Shown here piece after piece: positions 1 through 9,185 of a DNA stretch of 44,387 nucleotides (its first letter is position 1; each line of letters opens with the position of its first letter). Source of the DNA: Pleurocapsa sp. MO_226.B13. Lineage in GTDB: Bacteria > Cyanobacteriota > Cyanobacteriia > Cyanobacteriales > Xenococcaceae. A model generated the notes under the pieces. That model worked only from the letters and a program-made list of their open reading frames with translations. It ran no database searches and was not told where the DNA came from. The stretch covers positions 1 to 44,387 of the forward strand of contig JASJEI010000030.1 of the NCBI GenBank assembly GCA_030064795.1. Reading direction: 5' to 3'. A program made the translations under genes and the position numbers.

Positions 1-968
1 TCGTTGCCATCATCTGAACTTGATGACCTTTCCATTATTTTATTGATGCCCCTATATATTTCTTCATTAATCAGCGCACCATAATTGGTTTCTGTTGCCA
101 TATTTGTATTAGTATCAAATCCTGTAATCGACCCAGCTGCCAAAGCCAATACGCGAGGTTCAGAATCTCCTTCTAAAATTGTCCAAATACCAGAACCACT
201 TTGTCCAGAGTCTAGATCGATAGATGATGATAATTCAATTTCGTCATCTGAGGCAGATTTTATGATTCCTGTCGCTGCAAACAATTGAGTTGCATCGGTG
301 ACATATTTTTCTTCAGCAAAATTTTCAGGAGGAAGATTTAACCAATCCGCCCAAAAGTTCTGTGGTAAGGTGTCAACATTTGGATTTGTTTTAAGCGGTT
401 CTCCATTTTCGTCTTCAGAAATAAATGGAGTATTATTACTTCTCAGTAAATCTCTGGCCAGAACTGTAGCAGGATAACCTGCTGTTGATATATCTAATCC
501 AATTAGATCTTGAGGATTTGTATACGTAATAAGCCCAATATGCTGAGAATTATTTGAAATTGGATTGCTAAGTTTAAACATTCCAACATCTTCTCCAAGA
601 ATACCATTTGAAATGGCTCTGGGTTTGGAAGCGGAAATAGCAAAAATAGGCGATTGGTCTGCTTCACTTCCTATATCTACGTTATAATCGTCATCACTAA
701 TTTCAGTCGTGCTACGCGGTAGTAAAGAGGGGACATTTTCAGCCAGAGTAACACGCGCAGCGATTGGATTATTCCGATACCCAGGGTATATAACATGATA
801 ATTAGTTAGTACATGATTGGGACCAATTACTATTCCACTACCAAGACCATGCTGTTGTTCTCCACCAGAAATATAGATAGTATCTATTGCAACAACAGAA
901 TCAAAAGGCTTTAGGTTTAAATTGTTTTCAGTAATTGCTATTCGATTATCTTGACCTTGAATAACCAT
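1..968 (-). CDS. Secreted trypsin/V8-like serine protease, partial (C-terminus outside window)
   Basis: Reading the minus strand from the ATG at 966-968 gives an open frame of about 322 codons to the window edge. The motif GLGSGIVIGPNHVLTNYHVI supplies the catalytic His, EDVGMFKL is a good Asp candidate, and DSGQSGSGIW carries the Ser in a G-x-S-G setting. This order (His, Asp, Ser) and the 'GSG.vi...vlTn.Hv' start fit chymotrypsin-fold glutamyl endopeptidase-like proteases. There is no N-terminal signal peptide. The frame ends in a Ser/Asp-rich stretch (SSSSDDGN), which could begin RTX repeats and type I export, but that part is not visible. A GGAG ribosome site lies inside the last codons of the upstream gene, only 6 bp away, so the two genes are probably co-transcribed. 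The fold is fairly secure; substrate and export route are inferred. Confidence 0.8.
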   Translation of the reverse strand, partial: MVIQGQDNRIAITENNLNLKPFDSVVAIDTIYISGGEQQHGLGSGIVIGPNHVLTNYHVIYPGYRNNPIAARVTLAENVPSLLPRSTTEISDDDYNVDIGSEADQSPIFAISASKPRAISNGILGEDVGMFKLSNPISNNSQHIGLITYTNPQDLIGLDISTAGYPATVLARDLLRSNNTPFISEDENGEPLKTNPNVDTLPQNFWADWLNLPPENFAEEKYVTDATQLFAATGIIKSASDDEIELSSSIDLDSGQSGSGIWTILEGDSEPRVLALAAGSITGFDTNTNMATETNYGALINEEIYRGINKIMERSSSSDDGN

Positions 969-974
969 AATTAT

Positions 975-2201
975 TTATTCTCCACAAATGTTTTGTTCAA
1001 TTTGATATGAGGATGGCAAATTTAGGATTGGCAGACGAACAACTCTTCCATCTTCTGCGCTGAGAAACAAATCTTGTTCGCCAATCACACCAATAGAGTT
1101 GACTATGGAGCGATAAGTTTTTCGATTGTATGACCATTTAATATACGATTGTTTAACTATTTTGTTATCCCGAATCGTCATTAATAAGTTTTGAGGTCCA
1201 TCAACGAAATAAGGACCCCATTTAGGATCGAATCTGCGTGAAACAAGTACATGAGGTTGTTTAACATCCACCACTCCATAGAATGGATAATCAACAATTA
1301 ATAAAGGTTGAGAAAATTTTTCATTTTGCCAAGTTTTCGCGAGAAAAATACAACTATTATTAATCAACTGATTTGAAACGCTCAAAGATTTTGAAACACA
1401 TAAAGACGATTTTTTGGCATCAGATTCTTGTAGTTCTAGAGATATTTTCTTTAATTTGCCATCGGTAGATATTAGGTAAATAAAATTCTGCCAATTTACA
1501 GAACTATAAGTAACTACGAGCGAGTTTTTATAAGAATCTAGTAATACATCAAAAAAATTACGTCGCCCGTCAATCCGATCCTGTAACTCTGAAGGTTCAA
1601 TTATCTTGGTAATTTTGCCTGTTTCTGCATCTGCTATATAAATGCGATTTACCCAGTGATTGGGGGTAATTTCAGTTCTAGTGGCTAAAGCAATGTTTCC
1701 ATCCAGAAAAGATAAAGAAGATATTGGTGCTGAGTTTACACTAGAATACTCAATTTTTTGTAAAGAGCTATTTGTATTAATTGAGGTTGCAAATACCTCT
1801 TCTGTGTTATTGTCATTATCTATAAAGCCTCTTTTCCAATGATCGTTAGCCGAATAAATAACTAAAGTTTCTTCGTTCAAAGCTAAATCAGCACCAAAAC
1901 CGTAACCAATCTTCTCAGCATTAGAATTTTTGGGAGGTGAAATTTCTCTGATTCTGAGCCAATTTCCATCAGCTTTATGAATATATATAGCTACGTTGTT
2001 TACTTTTGGATCGCCAACTGCTAAATAATTATTGTTGACTGCTAATGCCCTACCAAATGTCTCACTATCATTAGGCTTTGATTCCAAACAAGTTACTAAA
2101 GCTGAATAGGCACGATATTTTTTTGAAGTCCATAGAGTGTTTGCAACAATAACAAGACAAATAATACATATAATTAATCCCAAAATTTTGAAAATTTTCA
2201 T
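975..2201 (-). CDS. Membrane-anchored FG-GAP/beta-propeller-like protein
   Basis: This is a 408-residue protein with one N-terminal hydrophobic helix (about residues 5-22), so it is probably anchored in the membrane with the rest outside the cytoplasm. Two consecutive segments resemble FG-GAP/integrin-type propeller blades: SETFGRALAVNNNYLAVGDP and KIGYGFGADLALNEETLVIY. Later blades are too divergent to count. No catalytic motif is visible. It lies 6 bp upstream of the serine-protease gene in the same direction, so the two probably form an operon, perhaps a surface binding protein with its protease. Function is otherwise unknown. Confidence 0.65.
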   Translation of the reverse strand: MKIFKILGLIICIICLVIVANTLWTSKKYRAYSALVTCLESKPNDSETFGRALAVNNNYLAVGDPKVNNVAIYIHKADGNWLRIREISPPKNSNAEKIGYGFGADLALNEETLVIYSANDHWKRGFIDNDNNTEEVFATSINTNSSLQKIEYSSVNSAPISSLSFLDGNIALATRTEITPNHWVNRIYIADAETGKITKIIEPSELQDRIDGRRNFFDVLLDSYKNSLVVTYSSVNWQNFIYLISTDGKLKKISLELQESDAKKSSLCVSKSLSVSNQLINNSCIFLAKTWQNEKFSQPLLIVDYPFYGVVDVKQPHVLVSRRFDPKWGPYFVDGPQNLLMTIRDNKIVKQSYIKWSYNRKTYRSIVNSIGVIGEQDLFLSAEDGRVVRLPILNLPSSYQIEQNICGE

Positions 2202-2824
2202 TATTTTCTTTTAGCCAAAACTACCAACTAATAAACTATAATACTTCTGACTAAATATTATTACAGTCAATAGTCAATAAACTTCTTCCATTAACAAAGC
2301 TAAAACTCATAAAAATTCAACTTCAAGTAATTTAAAGGTTTATTGAAGTTTTGAATAAAAGTAAGTGATGATTTAAATCACAATCAATAATGATTATTAT
2401 CACAATCTGTATCATTTATAACATAATGTAGGCGAGAAACGTCAAGAGCAATTATCAATTTTAAGTAAAGTAAAATCTTCTAGGATTTCTCGCTCTTATC
2501 AGCTAATTAATTTACTCCAAATTCTCACCTAAATAATTATACAGAGTCAAGATAAATCCGAGTATTTATTATCAATAATTACCGAATAGCACGTAATTAA
2601 AATTAGGTAAAAATTCACTTAAGTTGAGTCAAATTTTTTGTCCTGTACTTAGAGCATACTTATCCTACTATTTAGAATGAAATAGCCCTGCAAAATACCT
2701 TTTTCCTAAGAGTTTATTTAGCTCAGTTTTAATTGACTCAAAAGTAACTATCGGTGCGATCGCCCTAAACGCCAGATTTTTGTGGTTCAATTAAAATAAT
2801 TAAATTAAGATTATGTACTAATTA
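2202..2824. other. AT-rich intergenic region
   Basis: About 620 bp separate the divergent FG-GAP-like gene and the Crp-family gene. I see no ORF with coding character. It must hold both promoters, and it contains a Fur-like palindrome at 2388-2402. One HIP1-type site (gcgatcgc) lies near 2757. Confidence 0.6.
2388..2402 (-). promoter_or_regulatory. Fur-like box
   Basis: On the minus strand the site reads TGATAATAATCATTA, matching 12 of 14 defined positions of the 7-1-7 Fur consensus TGATAATnATTATCA. It lies about 187 bp upstream of the FG-GAP-like gene and 420 bp upstream of the Crp-family gene. The distance to either start makes its target uncertain. Confidence 0.35.
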
Positions 2825-3526
2825 ATGCTCGTCAAAGGTTGCTCGTCGCTTGCTCAGTTAAAACAAATTTCAATTTTTCAAGATTTGGCTACAACCCAAT
2901 TGAAAAGTCTTGTTCCTTATAGCTACGTTCGAGAATATCAACCTAATGAGATAATTATGGTCGAGGGCGATCGCATTCCCGAACAACTCCATGCTCTAAT
3001 TACAGGCAGACTAGAAATCAAAAAGACTGCCGATAGTGGTAAAGAAACAGTAATTCGCCTCATCCCTCCAGGAGAACTTTTTGCTGCGCCAGCTATCTTT
3101 GGCAACGGTATTTCCCCCGCAACGGTAATTTGTCAGCTAGAGTCTCATGTGTTAACTATCGATCGCGAAGCCTTATTGACAGCAATTTCTCATTCACCAG
3201 AGATTAGCTTAAAAATATTAGAGGTATTTAATCAAAGACTGCAACAACTGCACGATACCGTACACGGACTGATTTCCGAAACAGCGATGGTGCGTCTGGT
3301 TAAGTTAATTCAATATTATTGCGATCGCGATGGCACTCACTCTGTAGTCGAAGGCTACTGTTTGAATATTAAACTACCTTACTATCAGATTGCTCGCAGT
3401 ATTGGAATTACTTATGAGGAATGCGTGCGTTTGTTTAAAAGGCTTAAAGGAATCGTAAATTATAAAAGAGGTGGCACAATTATTATTCAAGATTGGTCAC
3501 AATTTCAAGCAATTGGTAATCTATGA
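2825..3526 (+). CDS. Crp/Fnr-family transcription regulator
   Basis: The 233-residue protein has an N-terminal cyclic-nucleotide-binding fold (about residues 15-130), a long dimerisation helix (about 130-155) and a C-terminal winged helix (about 165-225). The phosphate-binding cassette is degenerate: PPGELFAAPAIFGNGISPAT has no canonical FGE...RxA, so cAMP binding is doubtful and another signal is likely. The recognition-helix region is IARSIGITYEECVRLFKRL. It precedes a fasciclin gene on the same strand and faces the cupA operon. That placement allows a role in regulating inorganic-carbon genes, but nothing in the sequence proves it. No convincing ribosome site precedes the ATG. Confidence 0.85.
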   Translation: MLVKGCSSLAQLKQISIFQDLATTQLKSLVPYSYVREYQPNEIIMVEGDRIPEQLHALITGRLEIKKTADSGKETVIRLIPPGELFAAPAIFGNGISPATVICQLESHVLTIDREALLTAISHSPEISLKILEVFNQRLQQLHDTVHGLISETAMVRLVKLIQYYCDRDGTHSVVEGYCLNIKLPYYQIARSIGITYEECVRLFKRLKGIVNYKRGGTIIIQDWSQFQAIGNL

Positions 3527-3687
3527 CTGCAAAAATCTTCTGGTATTTAAATAAGATTATTTTTCTCCAATTACCAATATTACTTGACATTTATTTTTAT
3601 AGTTTATTATTTAGTTTGCTTAACTTCGCTGTTATATAATCGATTAATAGCTAAAGATAATTATACTTTTTTTAGAATCAAAAAAAT

Positions 3688-4089
3688 ATGGCTGATATTG
3701 TTGATATTGCAGTAAATACAGAGGGTTTTAGCACACTAGTAGCTGCGGTAAAAGCAGCTAGCTTAGTTGAAACTTTAAAAACTCCAGGGCCCTTTACCGT
3801 CTTTGCCCCCAATGACGATGCCTTTGCCAAGCTTCCTCCAGGCACAGTTCAAACTCTAGTACAAAACCCTCCCCAACTGGCACGAATTCTTACTTATCAT
3901 GTTGTTGCAGGTAAATTAACTAAGGCGGATTTAGCTAAGGTTGATTCTGTTGATTCTGTAGAAGGTTCGCCTATTTCAATCAATTGCGATGATAATTTTG
4001 AGGTCAAAAATGCGACAGTGATTGCAGCAGATATTGAAGCAGATAACGGTATTATTCATGTTATTGATAACGTTATCTTAATGGGATAG
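3688..4089 (+). CDS. cupS: Cytoplasmic fasciclin (FAS1) protein, probable CupS
   Basis: The protein is 133 residues and is almost entirely one FAS1 domain: [17 protein letters not shown], then [15 protein letters not shown], then LTYHVVAGK and [12 protein letters not shown]. It lacks a signal peptide, unlike periplasmic or surface fasciclins. CupS (Sll1735 in Synechocystis), a subunit of the inducible CO2-uptake complex NDH-1MS, is a small FAS1-fold protein encoded beside cupA. Length, cytoplasmic location and position next to cupA fit that identity. Here, however, the gene converges on the ndhF3-ndhD3-cupA operon instead of following it. It could instead be a general FAS1 protein, so the symbol is tentative. 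Confidence 0.6.
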   Translation: MADIVDIAVNTEGFSTLVAAVKAASLVETLKTPGPFTVFAPNDDAFAKLPPGTVQTLVQNPPQLARILTYHVVAGKLTKADLAKVDSVDSVEGSPISINCDDNFEVKNATVIAADIEADNGIIHVIDNVILMG

Positions 4090-4152
4090 CTCCCTCGAAG
4101 TATAGCGAACAATGGACAATTTATAATTAATAATTGTCCATTAATATTTATT

Positions 4153-4245
4153 TTATAACCAGGTAAACAAAGACAAAATTAAAGAGAGCGAGAAAGCGAT
4201 CGCAGCAATTAAAGTGATTTCCCAAGAATCTTGTTGATAATTCAT
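4153..4245 (-). CDS. 30-residue single-helix membrane peptide in the cupA operon
   Basis: This short frame lies 49 bp downstream of cupA on the same strand. It starts at the ATG at 4243-4245, preceded by AGGA at a 6-nt spacing. The product begins MNYQQDSWEI and continues as one hydrophobic helix (roughly residues 11-30, including IAAIAFSLSLILSLF) ending in TWL. That is the layout of the tiny one-helix subunits of photosynthetic and NDH-1 complexes such as NdhP and NdhQ. I do not recognise it as a named subunit. Its position suggests a role with the NdhF3/NdhD3/CupA complex, but this is inference. Confidence 0.5.
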   Translation of the reverse strand: MNYQQDSWEITLIAAIAFSLSLILSLFTWL

Positions 4246-4294
4246 AATTTATCCTGGTGCTAGAGTGACTAATTAAAGATAGGTAATCTTTCTA

Positions 4295-5593
4295 CTAACG
4301 ATAATCTGGCGATTGAATATCTCTCAAGCGTGCTTCGGGACGGAGAAAACGATCCAGTTGCATTTCAAAAAAGGCACGATTTTTTTGTAAATGTCGGGGA
4401 TTTGAATCTTCTAGAGGATAGAGTAAAGCCTGACGCAAAGCCTGAATTACTGCGGAGGTAACGTTGTACATCGATCGCTGGAAGGTAATACCTAGTTGGA
4501 TCAAGATATCATCTTCTCCGCGACAATGTTTTTGATAATATTCCTGTAGATAGTCAGGAAGAAAATGGAACATATCATCCATCAGTAATGTAGGAGGGAT
4601 ACCCGCAGTACCTACAGGAAAGACATCTGCATAGAGAATACCGTAATGAAAATCTTTTTGTTGGTCGGGGACTTGTTTGGCTTGGGCGTTATAAGATTTT
4701 GTGCCACGGAAAGGTGCAGTCCGATAAAAGACCGCTTCTACGTAAGGTAAAGCAGCTTCATATAACCAAGTAAACCCTTTAGATTTAGGAATAATTTCAT
4801 AGCATTCATCCCCAATATAAGCATGATGGTAAATTGGTCTACCTGCTACCGCAAAGATCCCATTGACCAAGAAATTCATGGCATCGGGGACTCCTTTAAA
4901 TCCCCCTTCGTCGTAGATATCAGACATTTCTAAAAATACAGGGGCCATCACTTCCCAAAATAAGCCCAAGTTGGAATAGTAAGATAGTTGTCTTACCTGT
5001 TCGAGAAACATTTCGGGGAAGAGTTTATATAGTCCCAACATCAGGGGATTGTTTTTAAAATAAGCTTTAATCGCTTTATCCGCATTAGCCTTATACTCAT
5101 CCGTATCCAGATAAGCATCAAACTTACCCCACCCCATATCCCTACCGTGCCAAAACATCGCCCGCATACAGGCTTCGGCAAATTCCATATTAATGCGATC
5201 GTGCCAAAGATGATGTAACAGCTTGGGCATTTTGCGGGTAGTACCCTCTTTCATAAACTCGATCAGTTCGGGATGTGCCTCTGCTTGACCGCGCCAGATT
5301 CTCAGATCGGCATTATCTCCTGCATAGTGATTGGGTAAATCTAAATATTCTTGAGGAAGAAAATATTTAAAGAAAGGTAAAGGTTCTAGAAATACCCTTT
5401 CGGCAATATAAAGTAAATCGCGCCAATAAAAATCCATCGGGATGGCATAGGCTTTATAAATACCGATAATCTGCATCAAGTTTTCTGGGGTATCGGGTAA
5501 CATCGAACCACCAGCTTCGAGGCGATGAATCACCTCGGAAAATTTATGAGTAGAAGGAGGAAGTTTTGTCGGTTTAATTGGTGTTTTTGTCAT
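4295..5593 (-). CDS. cupA: CO2 hydration protein CupA (ChpY) of NDH-1MS
   Basis: The 432-residue protein is a full-length member of the ChpXY CO2-hydration family. It works with NdhD3 and NdhF3 in the thylakoid NDH-1MS complex, where CO2 entering the cell is converted to bicarbonate using electron-transport energy. A His/Arg-rich segment at residues 127-133 (HHLWHDR) lies in the region where structural work proposes a zinc site; I cannot assign individual ligands. The protein is mostly helical and soluble-looking, as expected for a peripheral cytoplasmic subunit. It is the third gene of the ndhF3-ndhD3-cupA operon, 40 bp after ndhD3, the order usual for the high-affinity system. The neighbour genes identify it as CupA, not CupB. 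Confidence 0.93.
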   Translation of the reverse strand: MTKTPIKPTKLPPSTHKFSEVIHRLEAGGSMLPDTPENLMQIIGIYKAYAIPMDFYWRDLLYIAERVFLEPLPFFKYFLPQEYLDLPNHYAGDNADLRIWRGQAEAHPELIEFMKEGTTRKMPKLLHHLWHDRINMEFAEACMRAMFWHGRDMGWGKFDAYLDTDEYKANADKAIKAYFKNNPLMLGLYKLFPEMFLEQVRQLSYYSNLGLFWEVMAPVFLEMSDIYDEGGFKGVPDAMNFLVNGIFAVAGRPIYHHAYIGDECYEIIPKSKGFTWLYEAALPYVEAVFYRTAPFRGTKSYNAQAKQVPDQQKDFHYGILYADVFPVGTAGIPPTLLMDDMFHFLPDYLQEYYQKHCRGEDDILIQLGITFQRSMYNVTSAVIQALRQALLYPLEDSNPRHLQKNRAFFEMQLDRFLRPEARLRDIQSPDYR

Positions 5594-5633
5594 TGGTTTT
5601 TAATTGTTCGTAGGGACGAAAGACCGTTCGCCC

Positions 5634-7133
5634 TTACATATCCATTCGATTAATAATTGCTACTTGTTCTATCCGTTCGAGGTTTACCGCCAGTAAGTCT
5701 GTAGTCGGTTCAGTCCAACGCAGTAGCCAATTGGGTTGAACGCCCAGAAATAAAATAATTCCTGTTAAAACAAAAGCGGGAATACTTTCAGAACGGAAGA
5801 CTGGAGGGTAGTACGCCAAGTCATTGTCTAATTTGCCAAAACAGGTGCGATTGAGCAGAATTACAAAGTAAACCGCAGTTAAACCCGAAGCAATGATACA
5901 AAGCAGTGTAGGAATGGGAAAAGTGCTAAAGCTACCCTGAAAGATAATAAATTCGGCGACAAATCCTACCAAACCAGGAATACCTGCACTAGCCATACCC
6001 GCCATAATGAGTAAGCCACTAGTCAGGGGTAAACCGCGAATGGGATTCATCAGACCATTGAGAACATCTAAATCGCGAGTGCCTACTTTGCGTTCGACAA
6101 TGCCGACCAAATGGAATAATAAAGCTAAAATCAAACCATGTCCGATCATTTGGGCTACCGAACCCAAAATACTTAATTTTGTTCCCGCAGCAGCAGCCAC
6201 TAGAATATAGCCCATGTGACCGATAGAACTATATGCCACCATGCGCTTGATATCCTTTTGGGCGATCGCATTTAATGCCCCATAAAGTACGCTTACCGTA
6301 CCAATAATTGCCAATCCTGGAGCAACGAGATACCAAACATCAGGAAATAGCTGTAAACCAAAGCGAATTAGACCATAAGTTCCTAATTTAGCTAATACTC
6401 CTCCTAAAAGGATTGTCACCGCAGGAGAAGCTTCAGTATAGGCATCGGGCAACCAGGTATGCAAGGGAACTAAAGGAATTTTGATCCCAAAACCCACTAG
6501 CAATACGGTTAACAATATTAGTTGAGTAGTCAGAGATAAGCCTTGGGTAGAGATAGAATTATAGTCAAAACTGCTGGCACCGTTGAGGAAACCAATACCT
6601 AAAAAAGCAGCTAGAACTAACAATCCAGAGACGGCAGTATAAAGTAAAAACTTGGTCGCAGCATAGCCTTTTTTTTCTCCTCCCCAGATCGCAATCATTA
6701 AATAGAAAGGAATGAGTTCTAGTTCGTAGAAAATGACAAATAATAGTAAGTTTTGAGCTGTCAAAGCCCCCGTTATTCCTGCATTAATTAATAAAAGCAA
6801 AGAATAATAAAGACGAGGACGTTCTACATTTTCACCAATACTATAAATAGCAATGATTGTTAATAAAGCATTGAGAACTAAAAGAGGCAAAGATAAACCA
6901 TCTATAGCCAAACTATAACTCAAACCGATCGGTTCAATCCAAGGTAAATATTCGCTAAATTGCCATCCAGGATTACCAACCTCAAACTGAGTTAATAACC
7001 AAATTGTCCAGGCAAAAGTTAATACCGCAAAAATAGTTGCGATTTTGCGTAACCTGACTGAATCATCTTTGAGTGGCAAAAAGCCAATAATAATAGCTCC
7101 AATTACTGGTAGTAGAAGTAGGAAACTAAGCAT
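5634..7133 (-). CDS. ndhD3: NAD(P)H-quinone oxidoreductase subunit NdhD3
   Basis: This 499-residue polytopic protein is a proton-pumping antiporter-like subunit of NDH-1, homologous to Nqo13/NuoM. Visible family marks are YELELIPFYLMIAIWGG (the conserved Glu of helix 5), GFGIKIPLVPLHTWLPDAYTEA in the helix 7-8 region, and KDIKRMVAYSSIGHMGYILV. It lies between ndhF3 (52-bp gap upstream) and cupA (40-bp gap downstream), which places it in the D3 class dedicated to inducible CO2 uptake and not respiration. The ATG start gives the usual length. Confidence 0.93.
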   Translation of the reverse strand: MLSFLLLLPVIGAIIIGFLPLKDDSVRLRKIATIFAVLTFAWTIWLLTQFEVGNPGWQFSEYLPWIEPIGLSYSLAIDGLSLPLLVLNALLTIIAIYSIGENVERPRLYYSLLLLINAGITGALTAQNLLLFVIFYELELIPFYLMIAIWGGEKKGYAATKFLLYTAVSGLLVLAAFLGIGFLNGASSFDYNSISTQGLSLTTQLILLTVLLVGFGIKIPLVPLHTWLPDAYTEASPAVTILLGGVLAKLGTYGLIRFGLQLFPDVWYLVAPGLAIIGTVSVLYGALNAIAQKDIKRMVAYSSIGHMGYILVAAAAGTKLSILGSVAQMIGHGLILALLFHLVGIVERKVGTRDLDVLNGLMNPIRGLPLTSGLLIMAGMASAGIPGLVGFVAEFIIFQGSFSTFPIPTLLCIIASGLTAVYFVILLNRTCFGKLDNDLAYYPPVFRSESIPAFVLTGIILFLGVQPNWLLRWTEPTTDLLAVNLERIEQVAIINRMDM

Positions 7134-7185
7134 TTTTTAGTTTTTAGTCGTTAGTTGTCGAGCGTTATTTTTATGTAACTTAGAT

Positions 7186-9033
7186 TTAAAAAACATTAGC
7201 GAACAAAGGAAAACAAATTACAGCAATAAATAATCCTAGTCCTAATAAAATTGAAACAAAATAAAATTGAGTTTGACCAGAAGTATTGTATCTCAAACTC
7301 TCACCACTAAAAATAGTTGCCAAGCCAAATAAGTTAACAATTCCATCGACTAAATAGCGATCGCACCAGTAAACTAGCTGAGAAACTAGACCAACTACGG
7401 AGACAATGGTGAGGCGATAAAATTTTTCTGTGTAAAGGTCGTAAGCAAAAAAGTCTTGTACTACTTTGGGTTTTAGCTGAATTGGTTTGGCAATCTTGTC
7501 GTTGAGATAAATAAAGCTAGCCGTACCCGCGCCGACTATGGTGGCAATAGTTAAAGCACCTGCGATATTTAAATTCAACTCCGACAAGGGAGTCAGTAAA
7601 CCCCATCGATAGAAAATAATCGGTACGTGTAAAGCCCAACCCAGACCAAAGGTCATCGGTAAAACTAAACTCCACAAACTTTCAGGCGATCTAACTGTCA
7701 TCTGCTTGGTTTTACCACCAAAAATCAAACAAAATTCCCGAGCTAAACTAAAAGCTGTCAAGGTATTGACAATTAGCATCACCCCCACTAGAACGGGACG
7801 AGTCGGCAAAAGATTAGTTGCCATTTCTGTCAGCGTCCAAAAACATCCCAGAGGTGGAAAAGCAACTAAAGCAGCAGCACCAACTAAATAACAAATGCCC
7901 GAAATCGGACGACGCGACCACAAACCGCCATATTGGGTCAGATCTTGAGTGATAGTGTTTAAAACCACCCCGCCAACACTCATAACTAGTAATGACATGG
8001 CGATCGCATAGGTGAATAATAGTTTTAAGGCGGTAACGTCTTGTTGTGTTCCTACCGCAATAAAGACCAGTCCCATATAAGCACTGACAGAATAGGAAAG
8101 AGAACGCTTAATATCTATCTGGGCGATCGCAATTAAACCCGCACCAATTGCCGTAGTTGCCCCTACTGCAATCATAAAATTAGAAGCAAAAGTAGATAAA
8201 GCCAACACTGGCTTTAATTTAATCAAGACCCAAGCACCAGTAGAAACTACGATCGTGTTTCTCAGAATTGTCGCTGGCATCGGCCCTTCCATTGCCTCAT
8301 CTAACCACAGATGTAGGGGAAATTGGGCGCATTTACCCAACGGCCCAGCAATTAATGCCAAACACAGTAAAGTCGCTACAGTCGGGTCAATGGTGGTAGT
8401 TTTTGCCCATTCAGCCAATTCTGTATAGTTCCAAGATCCAGCCAAGGGTAATAAAGCTACAACTCCCATCAACAGAATTAAGTCCCCTACCCGCTTGGTT
8501 AAAAAGGCATCTCTCGCCCCCGTGACGACTAAAGACTGGTTAAACCACAGACCAATTAATAAATAAGTACCCAGGGTCAAAATTTCTAAGACCACATAGC
8601 TAAAGAAGAGAGAATTACACAACACCAAGGTACACATCCCCGCTTCAAATAAAGCCAGTAGTGAATAAAAGCGCGCCCACCCCCAATCCATCTCCATATA
8701 GCCAATAGCATATATTTGGGCAAATAGATTTAGACCAGTAATTAAGATTAATGCCCCAATATTGACTGTAGAAATTTCAATATCAAAAGTAATATTCAGA
8801 TCGGCAGCTTGAAGCCATTGGAATGATAAATATTGAACTGGTTGCTGCCAAATTTCCCTCAGTGCCAAAATGCTGTGAACTAAGCCGATGAAGGTCATTA
8901 AGATATTAATATATCCAGCAGGTCTCGGCCCAGTATTGCGAATAATTCCAGGCGACCAAGGAATAGCTAGAACTGCACCGACCAGAGCATATATAGGAAC
9001 TAGCCAAATGCTTTGATTAAAAATCTCACTCAT
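7186..9033 (-). CDS. ndhF3: NAD(P)H-quinone oxidoreductase subunit NdhF3
   Basis: The 615-residue membrane protein is an NdhF/NuoL-type antiporter subunit. Recognisable segments are DAFLTKRVGDLILLMGV, AQFPLHLWLDEAMEGPMPATI and IDIKRSLSYSVSAYMGLVFI. The last is the lysine-containing helix typical of the family. A C-terminal part ends in a hydrophobic helix, as in NdhF. It opens the operon with ndhD3 and cupA, so it belongs to the F3 class of the CO2-uptake NDH-1MS complex. NdhR/CcmR and CmpR are known regulators of this operon in other cyanobacteria. The 150-bp upstream region shows no site I can name with confidence. Confidence 0.93.
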   Translation of the reverse strand: MSEIFNQSIWLVPIYALVGAVLAIPWSPGIIRNTGPRPAGYINILMTFIGLVHSILALREIWQQPVQYLSFQWLQAADLNITFDIEISTVNIGALILITGLNLFAQIYAIGYMEMDWGWARFYSLLALFEAGMCTLVLCNSLFFSYVVLEILTLGTYLLIGLWFNQSLVVTGARDAFLTKRVGDLILLMGVVALLPLAGSWNYTELAEWAKTTTIDPTVATLLCLALIAGPLGKCAQFPLHLWLDEAMEGPMPATILRNTIVVSTGAWVLIKLKPVLALSTFASNFMIAVGATTAIGAGLIAIAQIDIKRSLSYSVSAYMGLVFIAVGTQQDVTALKLLFTYAIAMSLLVMSVGGVVLNTITQDLTQYGGLWSRRPISGICYLVGAAALVAFPPLGCFWTLTEMATNLLPTRPVLVGVMLIVNTLTAFSLAREFCLIFGGKTKQMTVRSPESLWSLVLPMTFGLGWALHVPIIFYRWGLLTPLSELNLNIAGALTIATIVGAGTASFIYLNDKIAKPIQLKPKVVQDFFAYDLYTEKFYRLTIVSVVGLVSQLVYWCDRYLVDGIVNLFGLATIFSGESLRYNTSGQTQFYFVSILLGLGLFIAVICFPLFANVF

Positions 9034-9185
9034 AAAATAAATATTTTGTTATTCTTGCTTTGGATAGATTGGGTTTTATATATCTAGAGATGATTATAGT
9101 ATTTAATCTATGAAAAAAAAATATGATTGCTTTATTCAAATGATAAGGAAAGGCAAACATCTGACTTGGAAGAGATTGGACAATC

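Noticed and set aside
9034..9185. NdhR/CcmR or CmpR binding sites before ndhF3
   Set aside because: No clear TCAATG-N10-ATCAAT or comparable palindrome could be matched by eye, so no site is claimed.
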